Assembly: GCA_009801015.1 (NCBI GenBank)
Contig: VHZZ01000585.1
Location: forward strand, 109,219 to 138,879
Reading direction: 5' to 3'
DNA: 29,661 nucleotides
From: Silene noctiflora
Lineage: Eukaryota; Streptophyta; Magnoliopsida; Caryophyllales; Caryophyllaceae
The position numbers and the translations under genes were made by a program. Below the pieces are notes generated by a model that was not told where the DNA came from, searched no databases, and saw nothing but the letters and a program-made list of their open reading frames with translations. How positions within the stretch are numbered: the stretch's first letter is position 1; each line of letters starts with the position of its first letter. This document shows, piece after piece, positions 9,963 through 20,349 of this stretch.

Positions 9963-10426
9963 TAACTCTATTTTGATGATTTGAAGTTTGTAAGTTGAGG
10001 AAGTATTACTTATGTGTTATGCAATTCACTAATTCTATTCTAATAACCTCAAGTTTATATACATTTTCTTAGTGACTTAATGTTAAAATCGTAAAATCGT
10101 AGAATTAAATAGGAATTTCGATAGCAATGCTTTCTCCTCTTCTAGTAAAATTGGTATTAAATACACTTGAGAAATAAAATGGGACCAAATAAAAACGAGT
10201 GAAAGCAAAATGGCTCCCAACCCATGATAATATGATATGGTTCTTGTTGCGGTAGTTGCGGTGAGAAAAGCAATAGACTTTGGAAAAAGACCCACAAAAA
10301 AAGGGTAAATGGTTTTCCAAAGGATATCATATAAGGTCGTAAGTCACCCTTTTGAAAGCTCCCTTCGTCCTACATTCTTGTTTCTCTCAACGACCTCTTT
10401 TGGACCCACATACATACATGATACAC
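9963..10426. other. Intergenic, no gene seen
   Basis: AT-rich text with no supported coding region. Frames on the minus strand at 10083-10320 have no recognisable domain and AT-driven composition. Confidence 0.35.
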
Positions 10427-10600
10427 ACCCGGTTTCTTCTTTTAGTGACGGAGTCAGGATTTAAACTCAAACGGGGATGAAAACAACAGAGATAATGGGT
10501 AATGATGATACATATACCCGTTTCTTCTTTTAGTGACAGAGTTAGAATTTAAACTCAACGGGGATGAAAACAACAGAAGTAATAGGCAAGGATATAAATG
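10427..10600. repeat. Two tandem 89-bp units
   Basis: ACCCGGTTTCTTCTTTTAGT at 10427 recurs as ACCCGTTTCTTCTTTTAGT at 10516, and the match continues through GATTTAAACTC, GGGGATGAAAACAACAGA. The core GTGACGGAGTCAGGATTTAA resembles the GTGGCGGAGCCAGGAT end of the element at 21838-21990 (minus strand there), so the unit may have begun as such an end. Confidence 0.65.
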
Positions 10601-11051
10601 AAACTCGCTTTAAAATTTTCAATAGCCAAAGAGAACGAGCGTCCCTACTGATCCCCTGCTCTAACATTGTCTCCTTTGCCACTATACGTCCTACTAACAC
10701 TTCCACCAACTTACTAAAACACTCTTGTACTTCTACTTTTGCTCTTTCTACATTTTTGCAAGTTTGTTGCTCCACTTTTCTCTTTATTTTCGGAGTTTCG
10801 ATGTTGATCAAGAGTATACCTCAAATATTTAAACCTTTACTGATAAACTAGGGTAGTTAATTTATCATTTACATTAACCAACTTTTATTTTATACGTTAT
10901 TTATGCTAATCTATTAAATTTATGTTTCAATAGGTTATATACCCAAATAATTGATCTAATATCATGTGACAAGACTATCTCAATAAAAAATTGAGCTAAT
11001 GGTCGAGACTCAATAGTGAACTAGTGATTATATATATTACGGAGTAATAGT
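10601..11051. other. Intergenic, no firm gene
   Basis: Both strands are open over 10564-10850. The minus frame (10811-10542) has a helical, charged look (KVEQQTCKNVERAKVEVQEC), but I recognise no family, and it runs into the tandem repeat. I treat it as unsupported. The rest is AT-rich. Confidence 0.3.
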
Positions 11052-11054
11052 TTA

Positions 11055-11367
11055 GAGCATCTCCAATGGTTCTTTAGAAAGACCTGCTTGCAACTTTGTA
11101 AAATAATAAGCATGTAACTTACCATTGGAGATGAAAAATTGAGATGTAGCTTGCAAGCATGGTAGCTCTACCAAGCTACATGCTTGCTTTAGGAAAAAAA
11201 TAAAAGAAAATTCTCATTGGATGAAAACAAGTACGTGGGACACATACATGTTACAATATGTTGTAATTTGCCATTGAAGCGCTACGTTGCCGGAAAGCTA
11301 GATAGCTTTAAAAATCGATGTGACAAACCAAGCTATAATAGATTGTTGCTGACCGTTGGAGATGCTC
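11055..11367. mobile_element. Tourist-like MITE with GAGCATCTCCAA ends
   Basis: The left end GAGCATCTCCAATGG and the right end CCGTTGGAGATGCTC are inverted repeats, and TTA is duplicated on both sides (11052-11054 and 11368-11370). This fits PIF/Harbinger-derived MITEs. Inside, a 14-bp stem (GCAAGCATG(G)TAGCT at about 11152 against AGCTACATGCTTGC at about 11174) makes a tight hairpin, and CCATTGGAGATG at 11123 is an internal copy of the terminal motif. 313 bp, no coding. Confidence 0.75.
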
Positions 11368-11440
11368 TTAGGTTGAAGGTTAAGGCACAATTAATAATTA
11401 TATATCTATACTGAAGCTAAAAAGGTTGTTTCCTCGTTAA

Positions 11441-11710
11441 GGCAATAACAATGGCTAGAATTTCATACTAAATTTATAATTTAACACATCACCCCACAAC
11501 ATGAATTTTCAAACTCCTTATTCCTCCTTAATGGTAAAAGTTCCATACTTTATATGTGGCACCTCTTATCATCTTCTTTTCCCACGTGAAACCAGTTGCT
11601 AACATTAAAAACCGGTGTCATATAAGGAACTTCTTATTTTGTAACTCAATGGTTAAAGAACTCCTTATAATAAGCAAGAAACTCCTTCTAGGCTCCCCAT
11701 TTCTATTGCC
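11441..11710. mobile_element. Putative MITE with GGCAATA ends
   Basis: GGCAATAACAATGG at the left is matched inversely by CCATTTCTATTGCC at the right (14-bp TIR with two mismatches). The interior holds pieces inverted against each other (AACTCCTTATT near 11513; the AAGGAACTTC and AACTCCTT pair at 11625-11670). Flanking bases (TAA left, GTA right) do not agree, so the 3-bp duplication is not confirmed. Confidence 0.5.
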
Positions 11711-12668
11711 GTATGTAAGTGATGCAACAAAAATTTTCCGTTTTCTTTTTTTTTTTCCTCGGTTTGTTTTTCTTACGGTAGCAAAGTTGAAATTGCGATG
11801 TTTTTATAGAAGCCATTAGAGAATATTACATTACGAATATTAGAAAAATATATGATCTTTAGGACATTATCTTTAGGAATATCTTTAGATTATTTTCCAA
11901 ATATATTTGGATTATTCGCCAAATATATTATCTTTCTTAATATTCTCAATATAATATTCTGTAATAGGAGCGGTAGTCAAATCCGTGTTGCAAAGCCGCC
12001 GGGTATTCGATAACGTAAATACAACAGTTGATATAACAAGGGAGAGGGTAAAAGAAGAGAACGAACATAGACGAGGAATTAGGGTTTGTATAAGTTGACA
12101 CGTTTGGTGGTATTAACACGAACAAGATAAGATATTAAGATAATGTGTCTTAAAACATTTAGACTTGAAAATGTTTGGTGAGTTTTAAAACTCAAAAGTA
12201 TAACGTTAAGTGTGTGTGACTCATAACTGATAAGCTAAGGCAGGCAAGCAAGGAACACATAAACTAGACTACTAGAGCGACAAAATAATTGTCATAATCT
12301 TGTCCTATGAATCAAGGAGCTACCTTTGAATTTGAAATTTCATATAATATGTCATGTTTCTATGTCATTTTATCTTACATTTCCCAACGGTAGGATATTT
12401 GGAATGTTTCGTAAATCATTTTGACTTCTAAATCTTTGCATGTCATGTTATCCTTGTCCACATTTTGCTTTAGTGGCCAATGGTGAGAATGCATGGTTTT
12501 AAAACAACTACGGAGTATATTATAAAGTCGAGTATTTAAAAAGCTCGATCATAATGGTAGTATATATGGTACATATGTTAGTGTGTATAGTAATTTATTT
12601 GATACCCGAAATTCAGATGTATTTAAGAACTTTTTAGAGTACCAATCACACATATTACTTATACATAT
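11711..12668. other. Intergenic, no gene seen
   Basis: About 950 bp without a supportable coding region. 11855-11945 repeats ATCTTTAGGA- and AAATATATT-like words. A GC-richer patch lies at 11965-12090. I cannot name anything here. Confidence 0.3.
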
Positions 12669-12904
12669 ACCTTCTAAACTGACCGCATCCGAATGACCCG
12701 ATTTGAATAACCTAATCAGAATCGAGGATCTTTAAGTTGACCTGATTGTTTATTATTACATACTGACCGTTATCCTGAAATAATTTGATTACAACCTATA
12801 TGAAAATGACCCAAACCCTAAATGACCTGACCCGAGGTCTTGCAAACCCGAACATCTGAACCCAATTAACTCGTCATGAACCTGATTGACCCGTATGCCA
12901 AGTT
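12669..12904. repeat. GACCCG-rich dispersed repeat, copy 1 (diverged)
   Basis: The text is dominated by degenerate GACCCGA / AACCCGAA words, runs through TTGCAAACCCGAACAT, and ends CTGATTGACCCGTATGCCA. The same order of words is seen at 18298-18586 and 26419-26857. Its ends are the weakest of the three copies. Confidence 0.6.
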
Positions 12905-12920
12905 TACATGTATATACAAG

Positions 12921-13112
12921 TTATGTTCTTTCTGGCTTATTTTCAATTCATCCCAGCTCTATTCAATTCAGTTCAGTTCAGTTCAGTTTATTTGAGTTCA
13001 TGTCTTCATAAATTAACTTTTACTTCAACTCCATTCAATTTCACTCAGCTTAGATCCATTTATTTCAGCTCAGCTCAGCTCTACTCAATTTCATTCAGTC
13101 TAGTTCAGCTCC
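12921..13112. mobile_element. Diverged Tourist-like MITE (TTCAGTTCAG family)
   Basis: Begins with TTATGTTCTTTCTGGCTTAT, like the GGCTATGTTCTTTTGGACTT end of the 9672 element, and then runs through CAGTTCAGTTCAG, the AAATTAACTTTTACTTCA middle and further TTCAG words. The right terminus is not recognisable. It lies about 220 bp upstream of the NAC TATA box. Confidence 0.55.
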
Positions 13113-13330
13113 TATCACCCGTATACTAATGTACTCGACTTTTCGGGTTTTGTCTAATATTGTCAAAACTAACCTAGTACCAAAGTCATTCCCCATTATA
13201 TACATGCACTGGCAAAACATGTACAACAATATTATAAAGTTATGTAAAAAGCTCATGGTAGTCACTAGTATGGTACGTAGGTTAGTAAAGTTGTTGATAG
13301 TCTAACTCAAAAATCGCCAACCTTGTCGCA

Positions 13331-13338
13331 TATAAATA
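13331..13338 (+). promoter_or_regulatory. TATA box of the NAC gene
   Basis: TATAAATA lies 312 bp before the NAC start codon and is followed by an ordinary leader region with CT-rich stretches (13405-13475, CTCTCTTGCTCTCTCTTTG). Transcription would begin near 13360-13370, giving a leader of about 280 nt. Position and context only; no mapped start. Confidence 0.5.
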
Positions 13339-13504
13339 ATAGAGCCTTTCCAGTTCTTGTGTCCCATTTCATTTGGGGTACCACTTAAGTTGACATTCAT
13401 CATTTCATCACTCTCTTGCTCTCTCTTTGTTATATATTTGTCCCCCTTCTTGCTTTCCTCTCTCTCTTAATTCCTCTAATTATATATCTAACCATTTTTA
13501 TAAT

Positions 13505-13522
13505 ATGATCATCAAATCTTAA
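13505..13522 (+). promoter_or_regulatory. Five-codon uORF in the NAC leader
   Basis: ATG ATC ATC AAA TCT TAA (MIIKS) is the only ATG I see between the presumed transcription start and the NAC start at 13643. Short uORFs often lower translation of the main frame. It would not exist if the leader were spliced or started later. Confidence 0.4.
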
Positions 13523-13642
13523 TTACTTTTCTTAGTTTCCTATTTTTTTTTAATAATTTTGGTTGGTTCGCTTTTGTAAATTAGTCATCATATTATAGTA
13601 CGATTGTTTAGTGTTGATTAAACGCGTAATAATAATTATAAG

Positions 13643-16600
13643 ATGAATATATCAGTTAATGGGCAATCGAGAATTCCTCCAGGGTTTCGATTTCATCCAA
13701 CTGAAGAAGAACTTTTACTATATTACCTAAGAAAGAAGGTTGCTAATGAGAATATTGATTTGGACGTGATTTTCGAAGTTGATCTTAACAAGCTTGAACC
13801 TTGGGACATTCAAGGTATGTGTATTTTTTATTATTAACTTGTTTTCTGTAAGACTGTCTGATCGTTTAACTAATGAATGTTATACACGTACGTTTCACAT
13901 TTTATTTTATTGTGGATGTACTGTGATATGATGCAAGTAACTAAATTGTACTAAATTTTATGTTAAAATATTTTGTTGATTTGCATTATTATGACTAATT
14001 ATGATTTTTTTTTTAATAATTAGGCCCTAAATTCCTTGAAAAGGCTTAATTGTGGGTTATAGTGTATGTAAGGCCAGATTATTGATCTTTTTTCATCCTA
14101 AGTCAAATTACATCTTAGGGTTCGTTTGGTTGACACGGAAAATGCTAATTCATGTGAAGTAGAAAATCCAAACTTAGGATCCTTACTCTTCATCATTTTA
14201 CCGCAATAATGCTTCTTATTACTCATTCATCATCTTCTTTCCTGAAAGCGCCTAGCGTATATGTATATCAATCCTTATCCAAATAATGATGTACTCCAAG
14301 TTACTCCAACATTTTAATTTCACTATGCTTGCTTTTATTATTTCTTACAAATTATGTCATGCATAATAATATCCTCCAAGCTAAGCTCTTTATTCTTTTT
14401 TTTTTTTTTTTTTTTTTTTAAATATTTCTATGCAACATATATACCTAGTGTTTATATATGATTAAAATCGAGTTATTTTCAGAAAAGTGCAGAATAGGGA
14501 CAACTCCACAAAATGATTGGTACTTTTTTAGCCACAAAGACAAGAAGTACCCTACGGGAACAAGGACAAACCGTGCCACGGTGGCCGGTTTTTGGAAGGC
14601 GACCGGGCGAGATAAAGTGATACATAGCAATGGTAGGAGAATTGGGATGAGGAAGACACTTGTTTTCTACAAAGGAAGAGCTCCCCATGGTCAAAAGTGT
14701 GATTGGATTATGCATGAATATCGACTTGATGAAAGCTCCACCATTAACAATGACACCTTTGTAAGTACTAAGTAATGTAGATACTCTATTTCCTATGATT
14801 AATATTTGAAATTTTTGGTATGAGATAGTACAATAATAATCCATATAATAGATACTTTAAAACAAATAAAAGAATTAATTATTTAGGCCATGGCTTTTTC
14901 GGCTAAAAAGAGCTGAATCGAACTGAACTGAACTGAATAAAACTTAGCTAAAATAAATGGAGCCGAGTTGAACAGAAAAGGACTAAACAAAGTTAAGCTG
15001 GACTGAAATGAGTGAAACAACATGCCTTGGTGAATAAATATGAGTATTTAACATAGAATAGGCTAATTTATATGAAGTAATATTTAATGTGAGACGGTTT
15101 TTATAAGAAATCTATTGAGTCGCCTTTATTTTTATTTTATTTTTATTTTTTTTGGTGGTCGATAGTACATCCAAAACAAGTAGTTGTATTGAGTATAAAG
15201 TATTAATCTGTATGTTGTTGTTTATAGATATAAGATTTGATTGTGGTATGAACTTTATGGATTCTCTTGTCGTTTGCTGCCTTTCATTTGAAATTCATCA
15301 TGAAATTAGTTTAATTTCAGAGAACCAAATGATTAGGAAATCTATCAAATAATTAAAGTGGCTGCCTTGAAAGTAAGAAGCTGATTTGTTAAGGTTGAAC
15401 ACTTGAACCTTAATACGATTTGGAAAGTAAGAATGAAAAAATTAGCAAGTTGGAAAATGAATGATGTGGGAGCATTATTAGAGGAAAATAATTCATAAAA
15501 ATCGATCTAATTAAGTTTTATATAAATGAGAACCTTATATTTTTCTATAATATATTTTGTTAAAATTTTGAAATGACAAATTTAATTATTTTGGGTTCAC
15601 TTAAGACGTAAAACGCAAAATTAACACGGGTCATTTTCAGACATTTAAACTTAACGAATCTAAAACCCCAATGTTGATCACTTTAATTTGTCACACAACA
15701 ACTCATGTTATCGTTAAAATTGAGGATCAGTGATACTGTTTTTACATTATTATCTTTTTTTGTTTTGTAAATGAAATATTATCTTAAATAGTAAAAGTTG
15801 AATGCAAGTTACGTGATCGCTTTTGGTTTGAAGGATACCCTTCCAAATTAAGGTTATTTAATTATTATTACTATCACATACGAATTTATTTCCACGGAAA
15901 TTATTGTTGAATTGTGAATTAAGATTTTTCCTGATTTACGATGATTTATATAAGTTTGAGCTCAGTCATTTTACACTTCCATTTTTCTAACACCATGCAT
16001 ATACATTAATAAATACTCATTCCGTCATAGTCAATAGTTTAAATTTGTTTTATTTGCTCCTCGCAAAATAAAGCAAGTGTAAACTATTCATTGAGACAGA
16101 GCGATCAGAGTACAAATTCATTTACTTAACTTGTGTACATTATTTACTATGAAGGTAACAAACCATGCCATGAGTAATGGAGAATTCACACAAGAAGAAG
16201 GATGGGTGGTTTGTAGAATATTCAAGAAGAAAAACCACATCAAAACCCTAGATAATTCCTCCATCAACAACAACACATCAAACATGACAATTGATAATCA
16301 ATCACATTATTCAACCATACTTGATTCACCAAGTGATGACAATGATCTTGAAGACAATGATCAAGGGGCTCTTGAGCAAATATTTCAAACCCTAGGGACC
16401 CCTCAAAATAAAAATAATATTATTACAAGGTCCTCATTTCATAACATTATTGATAATAATTTCATAAAACTCCCAAGTCTTGAGAGCCCAAACTATAGCA
16501 CCACCCAACTATCACCAAGCTTCTACCAACCCATGCACCTTCAAAACGACGTCGTTTCGGACGTGAAAGACTCGGAAACCGCGCTCCGTAGTGATTGGGC

Positions 16601-16901
16601 TACCCTTGATAGACTTGTTGCAACTCACCTAAATGGTCACACTACTATAGACACCATGGCATCAATCTTTACATCATCATCTTCATCATCCACCGCCGTT
16701 GACCTTCATCATGATCATGATGGTAACATACAATTACCATGCTTGAGATCATCATCATCGTCGACAGGAAACAAAATTTATCATAATACCCCTAATAATA
16801 ATAATAATAATACCCTAGATAATTATAATCTATGGAGTTTTACAAGGTCATCATCCTTGCCGATTGACCCATTATGCCACGTGTCAGAAGCTGGTATATA
16901 A
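13643..16901 (+). CDS. NST1: NAC transcription factor, NST/SND1 secondary-wall clade
   Basis: Three exons: 13643-13814, 14483-14760 and 16155-16901 (CAAG|GTATGT, TTTTCAG|AAAAG, TTT|GTAAGT, ATGAAG|GTAAC), giving 398 residues. The NAC DNA-binding and dimerisation domain spans about residues 11-176, with [13 protein letters not shown] (12-24), [13 protein letters not shown] with WKATG (95-104), [17 protein letters not shown] and [13 protein letters not shown] (164-176). The start [15 protein letters not shown] and the C-terminal marks [25 protein letters not shown] (296-311), LWSFTRSSS and the DPLCHVS end are those of NST1/NST2/SND1 (NAC043/066/012). These nuclear master regulators turn on secondary wall cellulose, xylan and lignin genes through MYB46/MYB83 (established for the clade). 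Length is close to family members (about 360-400). The tail holds Asn, Ser and His repeats. Oddities: residue 44 is Phe where relatives have Arg (DVIREVDL), and 130 is Cys where Ser or Thr is usual. Which NST paralogue it is cannot be told. Confidence 0.9.
14395..14420. repeat. Poly-T tract in NAC intron 1
   Basis: An uninterrupted run of about 25 T lies some 60 bp before the intron 1 acceptor (14481-14482). It is a likely length-variable site. Intron 1 (13815-14482, 668 bp) otherwise holds only AT-rich text and a GGGTTCGTTTGGTTGACACG stretch at 14118, which resembles the end of a GGTTCGTTTGG-type MITE with no partner found. Confidence 0.6.
14886..15026. mobile_element. Tourist-like MITE in NAC intron 2
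   Basis: Starts GGCCATGGCTTTTTCGGCTA after TTA (14883-14885) and contains the GAACTGAACTGAACTGAA signature of the family at 18938. It ends with AACAACATGCC followed by TTG. At 141 bp it is shorter than full copies, so it has lost interior text. It lies 125 bp past the exon 2 donor. Confidence 0.6.
16016..16110. mobile_element. 95-bp Stowaway-like MITE near the exon 3 acceptor
   Basis: CTCATTCCGTCATAGTCAAT at the left pairs inversely with ATTGAGACAGAGCGATCAGAG at the right, joined by AGTTTA/TAAACT, so most of the element is a hairpin. TA is duplicated (16014-16015 and 16111-16112). It stops 44 bp before exon 3 and so may overlap the branch-point region of the 1394-bp intron 2. The rest of intron 2 (15027-16015) shows nothing further. 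Confidence 0.7.
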
Positions 16902-17204
16902 CGGTTGTTAGGAGTGATGATTAATTTGTGATTGTATTTACCTCATCATCATGTTACCATGGTAGTTGTTAAGGTCAAAAGGGTTATCATAAGGTTAATT
17001 ATAATTATTATAATGTGGTTAATTAGTAATTTCAATACTTGTACGTACACCCAATAATAATGTGACAAATGATATATTGTAAGATATATATATATGTAAT
17101 CGATAGGATATACTTGTACGTATTTGTGTGGGTTGACATGTGCTCTGAAGTGATTATTGATATTGTATCCTCTTATTCATGTCGGATCTTTGATTATTAA
17201 TAAA
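16902..17204 (+). other. Probable NAC 3' UTR and polyadenylation region
   Basis: AT-rich text after the NAC stop, with a (TA)n stretch at about 17083-17094. AATAAA occurs at 17199-17204, abutting the Helitron-type end at 17205. Whether that signal is used, or an earlier AATAAT near 17053, is unknown. Confidence 0.4.
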
Positions 17205-17624
17205 CTAGTGTGTTGGCCGTGCGTTACACGGATTCTTAAATAATTGGCTAAAGTTTGAAAATATAAGTAATGTTTAAGAACGTTTTAGCTTTTATTATAT
17301 AGAGACATAAATAAAATTATACATCCAGATGTATATGATCATGGTACATACAATACAAATCTAATTGAGCTTATATGCAATCTTTTCGAGCTTTCAAAAT
17401 TTATGAGTTACATTTTAATTTTTTAGGTGTTAAAATTAAAATCTAATTGAGCTTATATGTATTACTTTTGAGTTTCATTATAATATTTGAGTTAAAAATT
17501 TATATATAGGAGCTCCGATTCTTTTTAATAAAGCTCGTAAAATATACATATAAGCTCAAATCATTTATTATAAAGCTTCAAATATATACTACTTGTTGTA
17601 TAGGTTGTATAGTCTACTAATTGG
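17205..17624 (-). mobile_element. Non-autonomous Helitron copy A
   Basis: On the minus strand it ends CCGTG-loop-CACGG, 8 nt, CTAG, then T, the standard Helitron 3' end. About 310 bp of its body (17300-17624) is the reverse complement of 27514-27826, sharing AATCTAATTGAGCTTATATG, the GGTGTTAAAATTAAAATCT block, TTTTTAATAAAGCTCGTAAA and the AGGTTGTATAGTC end. No Rep/helicase coding is present. The 5' end is set only by where the similarity stops. Confidence 0.65.
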
Positions 17625-17657
17625 TAGAGGGGGTTGTCAGACAATTTATTGTTTGAA

Positions 17658-17750
17658 CATGTGATTTGCCCGTGTGTTGCACAGATTCTAAAATAGTTGG
17701 CTAAATGTATAATGTATAAAGTCGTTTTAGCGCTTTATTGTGTAAAGGGA
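17658..17750 (-). mobile_element. Second Helitron-type end next to copy A
   Basis: CATGTGATTTGCCCGTGTGT, then TTGCACAGATTCT and TAGTTGGCTAAA, matches the first 50 bp of copy A (CTAGTGTGTTGGCCGTGCGT, TACACGGATTCT, TAATTGGCTAAA). CTAG has become CATG. Two ends of one family thus lie head to tail about 450 bp apart. Confidence 0.5.
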
Positions 17751-18297
17751 ACTGTAGGATAATTTCAATGCTAATATAATTTGATTAACAATCATTATTG
17801 TTTAGGAAATATGATTTTATTTGGTAACTAATTGAAGCTTGGATGACACAATTTTTTTCCTTTAGATAATTGTTTCCGGAGGTTTAATTGGTGAAACAAA
17901 ACAAAGATGACAATCATTTCGTATTTTAATTCACTTAACATTGCATGTGTTATATATAATATGTCAAGTCTTCTCTCTTTTGATATTTGTATCTAAAATA
18001 TGATAAATGACTAATATAGATGCAGTACACCTTAAGCCTTTGAGATCTCTTCTTTTTGGATCTCTTCTCCCTATCACAACCACGTGTTTTATGTCCTCTT
18101 TTATTGCCAATGGCTCTTGGAACGTTTCTGATAATGAGTTTAATTAGGGCTCTCTTTTTTTCACCATCAAAATATATTTTTGTTTCTTATTTTCCTTTCA
18201 ACCTCATTCTAACTGTTATATCATGTCTTGGTACTTTTTTAAAAGTTTCACCTTAAACCTCTCTTATTCTAAAGAATGCTCTTACCCTCACCTTTAC
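17751..18297. other. Intergenic, no gene seen
   Basis: AT-rich; GATCTCTTCT occurs twice near 18043 and 18059. An open frame at 18056-18256 is hydrophobic and low-complexity with no known family, and is not called. The first part may be the body of the Helitron-type end at 17658. Confidence 0.35.
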
Positions 18298-18586
18298 ACT
18301 TGACAAAACTGAGCCGTACCAAATAACCCTACTTGAACATTACTAGCACCCAAATTGAGGACTCAAATTTGGTACTCGAAACCCGAATTGACCCGCTATA
18401 TTTAACCCAACCCGAACTGGTCGTTATCCACAAATCACTTGAAAATAACCTACCAACAAATGACAATGACCTGAACCTGAAATGATCCAACTCGACCTGG
18501 CCTGGCCCGAATTCTTGCAAACCCGAACAAATCGGACCCAAATTGACGTGACTTGAACCCGAACCGATTGACCCGTTTGTCAGATA
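18298..18586. repeat. GACCCG-rich dispersed repeat, copy 2
   Basis: Begins ACTTGACAAAACTGAGCCGT and ends GATTGACCCGTTTGTCAGAT; the termini ACTTGACAAA and ATCTGACAAA (right, inverted) are similar, so it behaves like a terminal-inverted-repeat element. The interior is degenerate AACCCGAAC/TGACCCG text. No coding. Confidence 0.65.
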
Positions 18587-18937
18587 TACTCACCTTACCT
18601 TTCTTTTCTTGACCTAACCTTAAATGGTTATGGTATAATAAATAAAATTCATATTCTCATTTATTTAAGTCTATATATATTGATTTTGTTATACATTGCA
18701 TGTTTTATATATTAACTTTTACCTATATTCTCAATATCAACTTATTTATTTTAATGTGTAAATTTGTTGTGTTTTACGCGTCAAGTGGTAAATAGCACCA
18801 AAATTAAATATTGTGAAGCACTAAAGATTTTGATTTGTAACTCTTATAAATAAAATGAACAAACTTGGGATGACTTTCCTAAATATATACACTTCATAGT
18901 AAATAAAAATTTAAAATATAATATTACGTCTATGTAA
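18587..18937. other. Intergenic, no gene seen
   Basis: AT-rich sequence with nothing recognisable. Confidence 0.35.
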
Positions 18938-19132
18938 GGCTTTGTTCTTTTGACTGAAACTATCTGAACTGAACTTAACTTAATGGAGATGATCAACTGA
19001 ACTGAATTGAACTTAATGGAGCTGAACTGAATCGAAATAAGAGTTAATTTATGAAGAGAAAAGTTAAATTGAACTAAATGAAGTTGAATTGAACTGAATA
19101 GAGCTGAAATTAAGTTAAAAAAAAACAGGGCC
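18938..19132. mobile_element. Tourist-like MITE (TTCAGTTCAG family), whole copy
   Basis: Starts GGCTTTGTTCTTTTGACTGA and ends AAAAAACAGGGCC, with TAA duplicated at 18935-18937 and 19133-19135. The interior has GAACTGAACT words and the AAATAAGAGTTAATTTATGA centre. At 195 bp it is the best-bounded member of the family in this window. Confidence 0.75.
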
Positions 19133-19153
19133 TAAGTACTCCATTTGTCTCAA

Positions 19154-19184
<31 letters not shown>

Positions 19185-20174
19185 CATTCAAAACTGATTA
19201 TTGAATTCCCTAAATATATACTCCATAGTAAATAAAAAGTATAGATAGTACATAACTCCTATTTAAGTAATTCCTCTGCCATTTTTTGTTGTCATCTTTA
19301 AGGTTAGATTTTGTCATTTATTGTCACGTTTCTACTTTAAGTAATCTTATCATCCGTCTTTCCCTTATCCTTTTTTTGTACTCGAAGTTATTTGTATAAT
19401 TTATTTATTGTCTTAAAATTCATAAAATAACGTGATAGTTTAATTTATTGGAATCATAAAGGGAGGAAAGTGAAGCAAATGGTTAATAAGATCATTCAAA
19501 CAATATGTAGTGCAATGTAATTTCTCATACATTTATAAGTGATCGTTATCATGTTAATATAGCTAAAAAAATTAATATCTTAGATCTTAGTTCTAAAAAT
19601 TATTCTCTTTATTTATTCCAATTTTATAGTCCCTTGTTTCTCAAATTCATCTCATATTAGTTTTTAATTATCCTTAGACGCAAATACTTATGACCAATAA
19701 AATTCATATAATCAATATTATTATAGTGACGAGAACAATACAAAATGAGCTTTTAATTACTACTATTACTACACACTACTAACATTATAGTCTTATAGGG
19801 AATATTAATACTAACCTACACTTTATTTGTCTTATCAAGCTATCATATAATCAATTAGATTCATTTTTTCGGTTTATTGACGATATACTCTAACATGTTG
19901 TCCAAATTAATGACTTAGAATTATGTAGAGTTGTCCTTAGGTCTCTCCACAAAGTGATAATTATAGGTCATTCATGAGTCAATTTTATCGATAACTCTAT
20001 TGATGGATGAGTTTATGCATGCAGTGATTCATCTGGAACTCATTGAATTGTAGTCCTAGTGCAATTTGAGGAATATCAAAACATGTTTCATGTTGAGGAA
20101 TATCAGTATATATATGTTTCACGATTTAGGCACATTACAATTCATTTACGTGCGTTGATTATGTTGAAGCTTGT
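19133..20174. other. Intergenic, no gene seen
   Basis: Begins with a lone Stowaway-like end (ACTCCATTTGTCTCAATTTT at 19139) running into a long poly-T tract (about 19148-19179) with no partner found. A second loose fragment (TATTCCAATTTTATAGTCCC at 19615) is similar. The rest is AT-rich. A GAGGAATATCA word occurs twice at 20067 and 20096. No coding is supported. Confidence 0.35.
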
Positions 20175-20349
20175 AAAAGTTTTAATGTTAGCGATAATTA
20201 ATTACGTAACGTACAATTTTGTTATTCTAATTAAGTTAGGAAAATTGTAATTAATTAATTTTAAAAGTTTTAATATTAGAGATAATTAATTACATAACCT
20301 ACAATTTATTATTCTAACTAAGTTAGGAAAATTGTAAATAATTAATTTT
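20175..20349. repeat. Tandem duplication, two ~88-bp units
   Basis: AAAAGTTTTAATGTTAGCGA at 20175 recurs as AAAAGTTTTAATATTAGAGA at 20263, and the two units match to AAATTGTAA-TAATTAATTTT. A third, weaker echo continues to about 20440 (AATCGTAAATAATTAATTAG). Simple tandem duplication of AT-rich text. Confidence 0.75.

Noticed and set aside
10542-10851. Overlapping open frames on both strands (about 90 codons)
   Set aside because: No recognised domain, they begin inside a tandem repeat, and opposite-strand openness suggests composition rather than coding.
18056-18256. Hydrophobic 66-codon frame that looks like a membrane peptide
   Set aside because: T-rich DNA gives such frames by chance; no start context, family or neighbour supports it.
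19139-19180. Stowaway-like end followed by a poly-T run
   Set aside because: No partner end or TA duplication found, so it is mentioned only as a fragment.
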